Assembly: GCA_965115835.1 (NCBI GenBank)
Contig: OZ220471.1
Span: forward strand, 248,001 to 312,000
From: Foliamicus sp965115835
GTDB lineage: Bacteria > Pseudomonadota > Gammaproteobacteria > Steroidobacterales > Foliamicaceae
DNA length: 64,000 nucleotides
Direction of reading: 5' to 3'
Numbering within the stretch: the stretch's first letter is position 1; every line of letters begins with the position of its first letter. Both the position numbers and the translations under genes were made by a program. This document shows positions 45,375-53,936 of the stretch, piece after piece. A model generated the notes under the pieces. The model ran no database searches, was not told the origin of the DNA, and saw nothing but the letters and a program-made list of their open reading frames with translations.

Positions 45375-47582
45375 CTACAGCTCGGGCGCCTGCATCCGCC
45401 ACACGAGTTGCGCTCCCCGGTTTTCGACGCCGTCCACGTTCCAGTTCTTTTCGTTGACCTGGAGTGCGCCGTGAATTCCCGACTGCCACAGCGCCACGAG
45501 CGAGAGCTCATGCTTTCCGATTCGCTTGACCAGAGAAGCGGAAAGGCGCGATTCCTGCAGTTGCGCGTCCTGCCACAGGGAACGTCCTCTTGCGGTCAGG
45601 GTGCGCCAGTGATCCGCCTGGATATGGAAAGACAGATCGCTGCCCGTAAAGGCGGTCACAGGCAGACCGGCGCTCCACGCGGCGCTGGCTGTGGCGGACA
45701 GGGTGGACGGAGCGCGGAACGAGCGCGAGCCGGACAGGCTGCCCGCTCCTTCGGGCTGTATCGCCAGCCCGGCGCGCAGGATCAGTCCTCCCCGGGACGC
45801 AAGGGATGCGGAGGCGCCCAGGGCGTTGCCGGCGGCAGTCAAATCAAGACGGATCAGACCATTTTTGCCTTGCAGCAGGGTTTTGTGGGCCGCCGTGCCG
45901 AAGTTTTCCCCGGACAGGTTGGCGTTGGCCAGCAGCGCAAAGTTCTCTTGCGCCACCGGTCGTGCGAAGCCGTATCCGAAGTCCCGTCCGGTATAGTCCA
46001 CGCTGGCAAGGAAAGCGGAAGCGATGGCGCCTTGCACGGGGCCGAAGATTCCTCCGGCCACGGCTTCGCCGGTGGTCGGGTTCTGCAACCCGCCGTTGGG
46101 CGTGAACAGGCACTCCACATCGAAGATTCCGTGCCCCCATGTGGGAGTGGTGCGGGAAGTGAACTGCCGTCCGTTGGTGTAGGAGAACGTGTACTCCGTG
46201 GCCGTCTCTCCCTCTTCGGGCGGCATGTTTTTCGCGCAATCGAAAGCGAGGTTGCGCAAGTCCAGGATGTCCATGTCGGGCCACACCACCCAGATGCTGT
46301 CCAGGGCCGCCGCAACATGGGGAGCGCTGAAAGAAGTGCCGGGGGAGGCGCCGGTCGCTCCCGAATCGTTTACCCGATCAGTCAGGGTGTTGTCTTCCGG
46401 ATTCCGGAAATAATACTTTCCGTCGGCTTTCCTGTTGGTGATCTCGCGGTGGAAGATGCCGAACGGAGCCACTACGCACAGCATCTCCATGGGTGTGCAT
46501 TTGTTGCTCTTGACAAAGGGATTTTGCGGACCGGGCCCGCCTTCTTCATATTCTTTCCTGGGGTCGCGTGGCCACCAGCTACCCGGGGTTCCGTCTTCCA
46601 GGGTTCGTTTTTCGCCCCATCCTCCCACGCCGATCCACAGCGCCTTCTCCCAGTCTCGGGAGTACAGCGAGTAAACAGACTCGTTGTCTTCGCCCTGAGT
46701 GTTTCCCGTGCTTTGCACCCTGAGGATGCGTTGTCCGTCATACTCGGCGTTGTAAGCCATGGAATTGTCGGGCGGAATATCCTCTGAACCCGGGAAGGAG
46801 AATGCTGGCGTAACTTCTGGCGTCCACTCACGGAAAAGGCCAGCATCGAATCCCGGGTGAGTGGAGGAGATGCTTTCTATTGCATCTCTTCCATCTGCGG
46901 CAATGGCGCGATACATACTTGTATGGCTTTTGTTTGATGGCGCCTCAAGCACGATCTCTCCACGCTCCATGCGCTCCTTGTTCTCCTCCGACAGTTTGTA
47001 AAAATAACGATCGGTACTGGTTTCGGCAGCCGTGCAGTCGGAGTAGACGCTCCACACCAAACTGCCATGGCCTGTAACTCGCGGCGCCGACGGGTCGGTC
47101 TCCGAGGGGTTGGTCAGTGGGTCGTCATCCCATATCCACACTCTTGACTTGCCGGACTTTCCGCTGTCCTTGATCCATCCTCCCAGCGCTTCGAATCCCG
47201 GGGTGTTGGCGCGGCAGGGTCTCGGTTCCTTGTCGGACCACTCCGCAAGCCGTTCCTCGAAAGTGGGAGGAGGCGGCGGAGGCGGCGGCGGCGGGGTTTG
47301 GGCCGGAGGTTTCGCCGCGCCCCCGCCCGAACCGCAACCCGCCAGGAAAACCGGCGCCAGCGTGAAAAACAGCGCCAGGGGCAAAAACACGAAACCGGCG
47401 CCAGAAGCGCGAAGGTATGAGCGAACGCGCGTGATCAGGCTGCGTCCGGTTCTCCTGGAGGTACGCACCGGTTCAGCCCTGTGCGCCAGATCCAGATTGG
47501 GGGGAGCAAAGCGGCGCAGGCCCGGGGCGATCCTGCTCCGCTCGAACGGGCGCGCCAGACTGCCCATCAGTATCTTCGTCAT
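45375..47582 (-). CDS. Lipoprotein subtilisin-like protease with autotransporter-like tail
   Basis: 735 residues. A basic, unusually long N-region leads to a lipobox (VFLAGC, Cys83), followed by a polyproline spacer (about 97-106). The S8 peptidase domain shows probable Asp139 (WIKDSG), His172 (VTGHGS), oxyanion Asn294 (STGN) and Ser417 (GTSFSAPHVAAAL). The His motif GHGSLVW departs from the usual HGTxVA. From about residue 500 the sequence changes to alternating strands rich in small residues (AAGNALGASASLASRGGLILRAG-like), as in the C-terminal part of serine protease autotransporters, but it lacks a clean terminal aromatic residue. ATG 47582 has AAGGAAG upstream and no nearer start exists before the lipobox. 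Likely an outer-membrane-linked surface protease. Confidence 0.8.
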   Translation of the reverse strand: MTKILMGSLARPFERSRIAPGLRRFAPPNLDLAHRAEPVRTSRRTGRSLITRVRSYLRASGAGFVFLPLALFFTLAPVFLAGCGSGGGAAKPPAQTPPPPPPPPPPTFEERLAEWSDKEPRPCRANTPGFEALGGWIKDSGKSGKSRVWIWDDDPLTNPSETDPSAPRVTGHGSLVWSVYSDCTAAETSTDRYFYKLSEENKERMERGEIVLEAPSNKSHTSMYRAIAADGRDAIESISSTHPGFDAGLFREWTPEVTPAFSFPGSEDIPPDNSMAYNAEYDGQRILRVQSTGNTQGEDNESVYSLYSRDWEKALWIGVGGWGEKRTLEDGTPGSWWPRDPRKEYEEGGPGPQNPFVKSNKCTPMEMLCVVAPFGIFHREITNRKADGKYYFRNPEDNTLTDRVNDSGATGASPGTSFSAPHVAAALDSIWVVWPDMDILDLRNLAFDCAKNMPPEEGETATEYTFSYTNGRQFTSRTTPTWGHGIFDVECLFTPNGGLQNPTTGEAVAGGIFGPVQGAIASAFLASVDYTGRDFGYGFARPVAQENFALLANANLSGENFGTAAHKTLLQGKNGLIRLDLTAAGNALGASASLASRGGLILRAGLAIQPEGAGSLSGSRSFRAPSTLSATASAAWSAGLPVTAFTGSDLSFHIQADHWRTLTARGRSLWQDAQLQESRLSASLVKRIGKHELSLVALWQSGIHGALQVNEKNWNVDGVENRGAQLVWRMQAPEL

Positions 47583-47660
47583 CACGTCATCTTCCTTCTG
47601 GAAGGTCTTGTCAGCACACAGTTAATGAAACATCTTGTTGCAAATTGTATCTGAATCCGG

Positions 47661-47796
47661 CAGTGACTCCGGCCACCGCGCTGCGCTTCGGGCTTGCGCC
47701 TGCCGCTCTGTTCGCCCCGCACGAATCGCGGCCCTGGAACCCGCTGATCGCCAGAACGTTCTACCGGCGCGGCATCATCGAGGAGTGGGGGCGTCG
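47661..47796 (+). pseudogene. Fragment of a second AlbA_2/HATPase gene
   Basis: About 117 bp (47680-47796) match 44630-44748 with only a few mismatches, encoding LFAPHESRPWNPLIARTF and YRRGIIEEWGR; weaker similarity begins near 47661. The rest of the gene is absent on both sides. It lies upstream of the subtilase start, on the other strand. Confidence 0.85.
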
Positions 47797-47847
47797 GCCC
47801 TGTCTGCCGCGCGCAAGATCGTTCTGATTGTCCTGCGGCGCCGGCGG

Positions 47848-48594
47848 CTAATGTTCGGCGAGCAGGGAACCGAAACCGTGAACCTTGTCCTCGATGCCGT
47901 TCTCGCGCAGGGCGTGCCAGTACGTGCAGGTGTTGATCGCCAGCACCGGCTTGTCCAGCCAGGCCTCGGCCTGCGGGGCGATGTGGGCGAAGGCCAGATT
48001 GGTGCCCACCTGGATGATCAGCTCCACCGAATCGTCGTTTACCGCCTGAACCGCGCGCCGCAGGGTGGCCGGCGTTTCGTGCGCGATCAGCATGGGGCTT
48101 TTGCTTTTCAGCCCCAGCAGGTGGACCACCTCGAAGCCGCAGCCTTCGAAGAACTTGCGCACCTCCTTGTCGCCCACCGGCATGTACGGGGTGATGACCC
48201 CGATCCGCCTGATATCGCCGTATTTGGCGATCGCTTCACGGCAGGCGTGCGAACCCAGGCCCACGGACACGCCCGCCCGCTGTTCGAGTTTTCGCTTGAG
48301 TTGTTCGGCGCCCAGCACGCCCTCCCAGAAAGTCTCCGCCGACATGCCCATCACCACATAGTCCGGGCTGCACGTCATCACCCGATCCACCGCGCTCTCG
48401 GTTTCCGCGCGGATGTTCTCCATGAGCTGAAGGAACTCCTCGTCGCTGTGAACCGGATCGTCCGGTATCCATACGCGGCAGAAGTGGTTGGTCACCCCGC
48501 GCGGGCGCATGTCGTCGTATTCCGGCTGCACGCTGGTGTTGGTGGACGGCGCCACCACACCGAATTTCATGCGCCATCCCAGGGTGTCGGTCAT
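47848..48594 (-). CDS. Asp/Glu racemase superfamily protein, maleate isomerase-like
   Basis: 248 residues of the Asp/Glu/hydantoin racemase superfamily, nearest in look to maleate cis-trans isomerases and arylmalonate decarboxylases (FGVVAPSTNTSVQPEYDDMR, DYVVMGMSAETFWEG, RIGVITPYMP, LAINTCTYWHALRENG). The C-terminal catalytic cysteine is present (NTCTYW); the first one appears to be replaced by serine (GMSAE), so simple isomerase chemistry is uncertain. Its ATG overlaps the stop of the upstream hydrolase gene (ATGA), a sign of translational coupling. Together with the neighbours it probably belongs to a pathway for a dicarboxylate, ureide or N-heterocycle. Confidence 0.82.
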   Translation of the reverse strand: MTDTLGWRMKFGVVAPSTNTSVQPEYDDMRPRGVTNHFCRVWIPDDPVHSDEEFLQLMENIRAETESAVDRVMTCSPDYVVMGMSAETFWEGVLGAEQLKRKLEQRAGVSVGLGSHACREAIAKYGDIRRIGVITPYMPVGDKEVRKFFEGCGFEVVHLLGLKSKSPMLIAHETPATLRRAVQAVNDDSVELIIQVGTNLAFAHIAPQAEAWLDKPVLAINTCTYWHALRENGIEDKVHGFGSLLAEH

Positions 48595-49409
48595 GGCGGA
48601 TCCTTGAGGATTCCGCTGCGCAGCACAAAGTCGGCCACGATGCAGGTCCATTCCTCGGTTTGTTCGTCCACGATGTCGTGAGTGCCGCCCAGCAACTCGG
48701 CGCATTCGAAATCCGGGCGCAGCTTGGCGACGCGCATTGTTTCCGCGTAGATGTCGTCGCCGGTGTTGGTGAGCACCAGCGTGGGCTGGGTCATGTTTCG
48801 CAGCGGCTCGCGCAGGTCATGGGCGAACGCGGCGGCGTGGCCGTAGTGGGCGGTTTCGCCGGCGATGAGCATTTGCACCACGCCCTCGTGCATGGCGCGC
48901 AGGCAGGTCCAGCCGGGCGTGAAGCGCAGCCTGCGGTTCCACACATCCACAAGGTGGCTGCCGTCGGGTTGCACGGGAACCTCCGGGTGCTCGCGCAGCG
49001 CCTCTTTCCACCGGGCCTGCTCTTCGCCTGTCAGCAGCGGCGCGCCGTTCAGCACTACGCAGGTGACTCGCTCGGGCTCCAGCACGGCCAGCTCGGCGGC
49101 GATGGAGGCGCCGGTGTGGTGGCCCAGCAGCGCGGTGCGCTCCAGTTCCAGATGGTCGATCACGCTGCGGATGGCCTGCGCGTAGTCCCGGATCGTGGGC
49201 GGCGCGTCGGGAACATGCGACTGGCCGAAGCCGGGCGTATCCACCCCGATCGCGCGAACCCCGAGATCCGCGAACACTGGGTAGGCCGCCTTGAACATCT
49301 CCGAGGAACTGGGCGATTGGTGCAAGAGCAGCAGCGGCGAGCCGTTGCCTGCTTGCTGGTAATGAATCTGGCCGAACGGCCCGTCGGCGTAGCCCTTGCG
49401 TGTCTTCAT
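48591..49409 (-). CDS. Alpha/beta hydrolase with atypical nucleophile elbow
   Basis: 272-residue alpha/beta-hydrolase-fold protein (LLLLHQSPSSSEMFKAAYP with the HQ oxyanion loop, GVDTPGFGQS). The nucleophile elbow, normally GxSxG, reads G96-H-H98-T-G100, so histidine stands where serine, cysteine or aspartate is expected. The likely acid (NTGDDIY) and base histidine (GGTHDIVDE) are still there. It may use a different mechanism or act as a lyase or binding protein. Start at 49409 is taken from domain boundaries; the frame is open a further 45 bp. Coupled to the racemase-like gene, divergent from the amidohydrolase. Confidence 0.85.
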   Translation of the reverse strand: MKTRKGYADGPFGQIHYQQAGNGSPLLLLHQSPSSSEMFKAAYPVFADLGVRAIGVDTPGFGQSHVPDAPPTIRDYAQAIRSVIDHLELERTALLGHHTGASIAAELAVLEPERVTCVVLNGAPLLTGEEQARWKEALREHPEVPVQPDGSHLVDVWNRRLRFTPGWTCLRAMHEGVVQMLIAGETAHYGHAAAFAHDLREPLRNMTQPTLVLTNTGDDIYAETMRVAKLRPDFECAELLGGTHDIVDEQTEEWTCIVADFVLRSGILKDPP

Positions 49410-49644
49410 TCCCGACGCGGCCCCTCGTTCCACAGGCGCGCCGATGCAGCGCAAGCCAAGCGTCCGGAAAGGAATCTTATCCTATAATGCCCACCGCTTC
49501 GCAAGGCCGGTTGCGGCGTTTTCGTGGACTTTTCGGGCTTGCCGGCTTGTCCCGGCCAGGGATCGGCCTTGTCAGGCACATGTACAGGCGCGGCGCTGCC
49601 CGGTTTGCCGGGCGGTGAGCGTATTCGCCCCCGGGAGTTGATTC

Positions 49645-51120
49645 ATGACCGATGAAACGCACGAGTTCGAGCTGCTGATCAAGAATGTGCGCGTGGCGCG
49701 CCCCGGCGGTGACGGGCTCGAGGATCTGGATATCGGCATCCGCGGCGGGCGGTTCGCCCGTCTGGCGCCGGACCTCGACGCATCGCTGGCCCGGGAGGTC
49801 TACGACGCCCGCAATCGCATTGCCTTTCCCGGCGTGGTGGATCCGCACATGCATTGCGGGATCTACGGCCCGCTGGAGCAGGATGCGCAAACCGAAAGCC
49901 GGGCGGCCGCCCAGGGCGGCGTAACTTCCAGCCTCAACTACATGCGCACCGGCCAGTACTATCTCAACAAGGGCGGGCCGTACGCGGAGTTCTTCCCCGA
50001 GGTGCTGGCGAAGTCCGCGGGGCGCTTTCACGTGGACTATTGCTATCACCTGGCGCCCATGGACCGCACGCACATTTCGGAATTGCCCATGCTGGTGGCT
50101 GAGCACGGCGTGACCTCGTTCAAGATCTTCATGTTCTACGGCAGCTACGGGCTGCATGGCACATCCTCCGACCAGAACGATTTTCTGATGATCGGCGAGG
50201 ATCAACGCTACGACTATGCGCACTTCGAGTTCGTGATGCGCGGCGTCAAGCGCGCCATGCAGGAGCATCCCGCCTCGGCCCCGGCCATCAGCCTGAGCCT
50301 GCACTGCGAAACCGCCGAAATCATGTCCGCGTATACGCGCATCGTGCAGGAAGAGGGCAAGCTTTCCGGCTTGCACGCCTACCACGCGGCGCGGCCGCCG
50401 CATTCCGAGGGTCTGGCCATCTGCATTGCCTCGTACCTGGCCCACGAGACCAATCTGCCCAACATCAACCTGCTGCATCTGAGTTCCGCCAAGGCGGTGG
50501 ACGCGGCCCTGCGCATGGCGGGCGCTTTCCCGCACATCGACTTCCGCCGCGAAGTCACCATCGGCCACCTGCTGCTGGACATCGATACCCCCAGCGGCAA
50601 TCTGGCCAAGGTGAATCCGCCCATCCGCCCGCGCGAAGACGTGGAGTTCCTGTGGGAGCAGCTGCTGGACCGCAAGCTGCACTGGGTGTGCAGCGACCAT
50701 GCCTGCTGCAAGCACGAGCGCAAGGTCAGCCAGGACCATCCCGGCGACATCTGGCTGGCCAAATCCGGCTTTGGCGGCACTGAATACCTGCTGTCCGCGC
50801 TGGTCAGCGAGGGCCGCTGCCGCGGCATGAGCTTCAATCACATGGCCGAGGTCACCAGCCTGAACCCGGCGCGTCGCTTCGGCCTCGCGCGCAAGGGCGA
50901 CATCGCCGAGGGCCTGGATGCGGACCTGGCGATCGTGGACCCGGGCGAGACCTGGACGGTGCGCGCCGAGGAGTCCGAATCACAGCAGGGCTATACGCCG
51001 TTCGAGGGCGTGGAACTGAGCGCCCGGGTCAAGACCACCTTCCTGCGGGGCATGCGGATCTACGACAACGGCGCGGTGATCGGGGAACCGGCAGGCGAGT
51101 TCATCCGCCGCCCGATGTAG
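49645..51120 (+). CDS. Dihydropyrimidinase/hydantoinase-type cyclic amidohydrolase
   Basis: 491 residues, a metal-dependent amidohydrolase that opens cyclic amides such as dihydropyrimidines, hydantoins, allantoin or dihydroorotate. Metal ligands can be seen in order: HxH in VVDPHMHCG (about 68-70), the carbamylated lysine in FKIFMFYGSYG, His in LSLHCETAE, His in LLHLSSAKA and the catalytic Asp in VCSDHACC. Length agrees with dihydropyrimidinase (about 480). Which ring it opens cannot be decided. ATG at 49645 follows GGGAG. Divergent from the hydrolase/racemase pair with about 235 bp between them. Confidence 0.88.
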   Translation: MTDETHEFELLIKNVRVARPGGDGLEDLDIGIRGGRFARLAPDLDASLAREVYDARNRIAFPGVVDPHMHCGIYGPLEQDAQTESRAAAQGGVTSSLNYMRTGQYYLNKGGPYAEFFPEVLAKSAGRFHVDYCYHLAPMDRTHISELPMLVAEHGVTSFKIFMFYGSYGLHGTSSDQNDFLMIGEDQRYDYAHFEFVMRGVKRAMQEHPASAPAISLSLHCETAEIMSAYTRIVQEEGKLSGLHAYHAARPPHSEGLAICIASYLAHETNLPNINLLHLSSAKAVDAALRMAGAFPHIDFRREVTIGHLLLDIDTPSGNLAKVNPPIRPREDVEFLWEQLLDRKLHWVCSDHACCKHERKVSQDHPGDIWLAKSGFGGTEYLLSALVSEGRCRGMSFNHMAEVTSLNPARRFGLARKGDIAEGLDADLAIVDPGETWTVRAEESESQQGYTPFEGVELSARVKTTFLRGMRIYDNGAVIGEPAGEFIRRPM

Positions 51121-51254
51121 CTCCGGGTCCGAGTCTGGGGACAAGCTCTTTCCGTTCCCGGATCCGCGAAAAGGAAGCTTCCCGAATTATCCGGCTCTTC
51201 CGGCCGCTCCGGCCGCGCCCCGCTCAGCTTCGGTGAGCGTTCCGGGCCTCCGGC

Positions 51255-53753
51255 TCAGAAGCGCACCGTCAGTTCCATGCCCACCCGCCTGAGATCGGCC
51301 GGGTGGATGAAGGTGCCGCCGAACTCCGGTGCGGGGATGACTTCCTCGAGGTATGCCTCATCGGTTGCGTTCTTGGCGAACACCACTGCGGACAGTCGGT
51401 CGTTTTCGACGCCTGCCCGCACATTCAGCACCGTGTAGCTGTCCCGTCGGGTGGGCGTGAAATCGCTGGCTGCGCCTTCGAACAAGGTGGCGCGCTGCTG
51501 GGCCTGGATCACGTGGAACCAGGTTTCGCCCACTGCGGACAGGTCTGTCGAGGCGGAAAACCGCCAACCGCCGACGAGCGGCAGGGTAATGCGCGCGCCC
51601 GCGCTGGCCGTCCAGTCCGGCGTGTACGGCGACTTGTTGCCCAGGGTGTCGGGGCGCACGCTGTTGGCCTCGATTTCGCTGTCCACATAGCCCCAGCCGG
51701 CATACACGTCGAGGATGTCGGTTGCCGCCCAGGTGGCGGCTGCCTCGGCGCCCCGGAGACTCACTTCATCCACATTGCCGTTCAGCCGCAGCAGGCCGAA
51801 GGGACCCACCATGAACTCGAAGAACTGCATGTCGTCCACCTGCACGTCGAAGATCGTGGCCTCCAGCCTGAGGCGGTCGTTGAGCAGGCTGCCTTTCACG
51901 CCTGCTTCCAGCGAAACCGAAGTTTCCTTGTCCACATCGTCGCTGATTCCCACGGGTACCTGCGGAGGGGCCCCCGCGGCAGCCAGGAAAGTGTTGTTTA
52001 TCAAGCCGTTGATGAAGATGTCCACGGTGGCCTTGGCGCCCTGGTTGTTGAACCCGCCGCTCTTGAAGCCCACGCCGGCGCTGCCGAACAGGGTCCAGTC
52101 CTCCGATACGTCCCAGGTAAGGGAAAGCTTGGGCTGGAGTTGGCTGAAGGTGCGCTCCTTGGGGAGAATCCGCCCTTCCGGGTTGACGCCCGGGCACAGC
52201 CCGGGGTTGATCGGCGCGCCGCCGGTGTACGGCGGTCCGTCGCAGTCGATGTACTGGCTCAGGGCGTTGATCGGCACCAGATTCTCCACCTCGCGCCGTT
52301 CGCTGTCGAAGCGCAGCGCCAGCGACACTTCGGTGGTGTCGGTCATCTCCCAGGACAGTTCGCCGAAGGCGGCCAGCACCCGGTTGCCGAACCGGTCATG
52401 CACGAGTTGCTCGGTGGGGTTGTCCGCGCCCTGCGGAACGTAGAGCTCGGTGGTGATGCCGTTGCCCAGGTCCAGCCCGGTGTTGACGCCCACTTCCCGG
52501 TCGATGTCCAGGAAATACGCGCCGGCCAGCCAGGCGAGCGGGCCGTCGCCGCTGGAATTGAGCCGCAGCTCGAAGCTGTAGTCGGTCTGCTTGCGCTCCT
52601 GGTACTGCGTGCCGTCGCAGGCGATCGGGGTGTAGGGGCCGAGCAGCGACACCGGGAAGTTCGGGGTGGCGCCCAGGTAGGTGGGGGGCGGCAGCCGGAC
52701 GCCGGCATCGAACGCTTTCGTGGTCGAATCCAGGCAGTGCTGGTTGGTGTTGAAAAAGCCGAAGGCGCCGCTGGTGCCGTCGGCGCTCAGGTTGTTGTCG
52801 ATCTTGCTGAACAGGAACCAGGCGCGCATGTCCGCCCAGCCCAGGGCGTGGTCCACCCGGGCGGAGAACTCGGTGGCCTCCTGCTCGTTGCTGGGATCGA
52901 TATTGCTCTGGAAAACGAACTCGTGGTCGTTGACATCCTCGAAGAACTGCGGCGCGCCGAACGCCTGGGCGAAACCCGGCAGGTGGAAAGCCGCGTTGAA
53001 CGTGATCGACGCGGCGCTGACTTCGCCGCGCCGGAGCTTGAAGTCCCAGCTGGTGTCGTCGGAGGGATCCCAGGTTACCCGGGCGTTGAGGTTATGGCCG
53101 CGGTAGTCGTCCACGATGTCGTCGCGGTTCAGGAAGGTGTTCTCGTAGAAGCCGTCCGTGGAGCGGTAGTCTCCCTGCAGGCGGACATTGAGGCCTTGAG
53201 CCAGCGCTCCTTCGAGCGCCCCCGAATACAGCCAGGTGCTGTCGCCCGCGCCGCTTGCCTTGAAGTAGCCGCCTGCCTCGCTGCCGGGCTTGTCAGTGGT
53301 GATGATGATTGCGCCGGCGGCGGCGTTGCGCCCGTACAGCGCGCCCTGCGGCCCCTTGAGGATTTCGATCTGGCGGAGGTCCGCATACTCGCGGTTGAGC
53401 GCCGCCGGATTGGTCATCAGCACGCCGTCAACGATCAGGGCGTAGGAGTTCTCCGCATCGCGCGCGCCGTTGATGCCGCGGATATTGACCTGCGTGTCGC
53501 CCACTTCCGCCGAGTCCACGATGGATACGCCCGGCGTCATGTAGACGAAGTCCTCGGCGCGCTGGATGCCGGAGCGCTCGATATCTTCGGCGGTCAGCAC
53601 CCGCACCGTGCCGGGCACGTCGCGCACGCTCTCCTCGCGTTGCCGGGCGGTCACGATGATTTCCTGGATGGCGTCCTGCGCCGGGGCGGCCGGCGCCATA
53701 AGCGCCACGCCCACGATGGCCGGACAGGATCGAATGAAAGGGTTGATGGTCAT
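51255..53753 (-). CDS. TonB-dependent outer-membrane receptor
   Basis: 832-residue receptor for energised import through the outer membrane. Signal peptide (about 1-25, cleaved near APAQDA), a TonB box-like EIIVTARQREES, a plug domain (DVPGTVRVLTAEDIERSGIQ, LKGPQGALYGRNAAAGAI) and a 22-strand barrel ending in the usual aromatic residue (ELTVRF). The start follows CAGGAG. The subfamily with VTARQREES-type boxes includes many receptors of unknown ligand; the adjacent amidohydrolase and SDR suggest an organic substrate, not iron, but that is inference. Divergent from the SDR gene and convergent with the amidohydrolase gene. Confidence 0.95.
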   Translation of the reverse strand: MTINPFIRSCPAIVGVALMAPAAPAQDAIQEIIVTARQREESVRDVPGTVRVLTAEDIERSGIQRAEDFVYMTPGVSIVDSAEVGDTQVNIRGINGARDAENSYALIVDGVLMTNPAALNREYADLRQIEILKGPQGALYGRNAAAGAIIITTDKPGSEAGGYFKASGAGDSTWLYSGALEGALAQGLNVRLQGDYRSTDGFYENTFLNRDDIVDDYRGHNLNARVTWDPSDDTSWDFKLRRGEVSAASITFNAAFHLPGFAQAFGAPQFFEDVNDHEFVFQSNIDPSNEQEATEFSARVDHALGWADMRAWFLFSKIDNNLSADGTSGAFGFFNTNQHCLDSTTKAFDAGVRLPPPTYLGATPNFPVSLLGPYTPIACDGTQYQERKQTDYSFELRLNSSGDGPLAWLAGAYFLDIDREVGVNTGLDLGNGITTELYVPQGADNPTEQLVHDRFGNRVLAAFGELSWEMTDTTEVSLALRFDSERREVENLVPINALSQYIDCDGPPYTGGAPINPGLCPGVNPEGRILPKERTFSQLQPKLSLTWDVSEDWTLFGSAGVGFKSGGFNNQGAKATVDIFINGLINNTFLAAAGAPPQVPVGISDDVDKETSVSLEAGVKGSLLNDRLRLEATIFDVQVDDMQFFEFMVGPFGLLRLNGNVDEVSLRGAEAAATWAATDILDVYAGWGYVDSEIEANSVRPDTLGNKSPYTPDWTASAGARITLPLVGGWRFSASTDLSAVGETWFHVIQAQQRATLFEGAASDFTPTRRDSYTVLNVRAGVENDRLSAVVFAKNATDEAYLEEVIPAPEFGGTFIHPADLRRVGMELTVRF

Positions 53754-53936
53754 GTTCAACTCCTGCGATGGGATGAGCGATGAGCGCCGGCTCCCCCTTG
53801 CCGGCATCTTCGGGAACCCGCGATATTAGGGCGCGCATCGTTGCTCGTCAATCCCGCGCCGCCGGCTGCGGACAAGCCTGCCGGCGCCCCAAGCATGATA
53901 GATTAGCGCCGGTTTCGGGAGAACAAGAGGACTTCG

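Noticed and set aside
51121..51254. Bidirectional terminator between the amidohydrolase and TonB receptor genes
   Set aside because: Short GC palindromes are present but no stem with a T-run could be paired convincingly.
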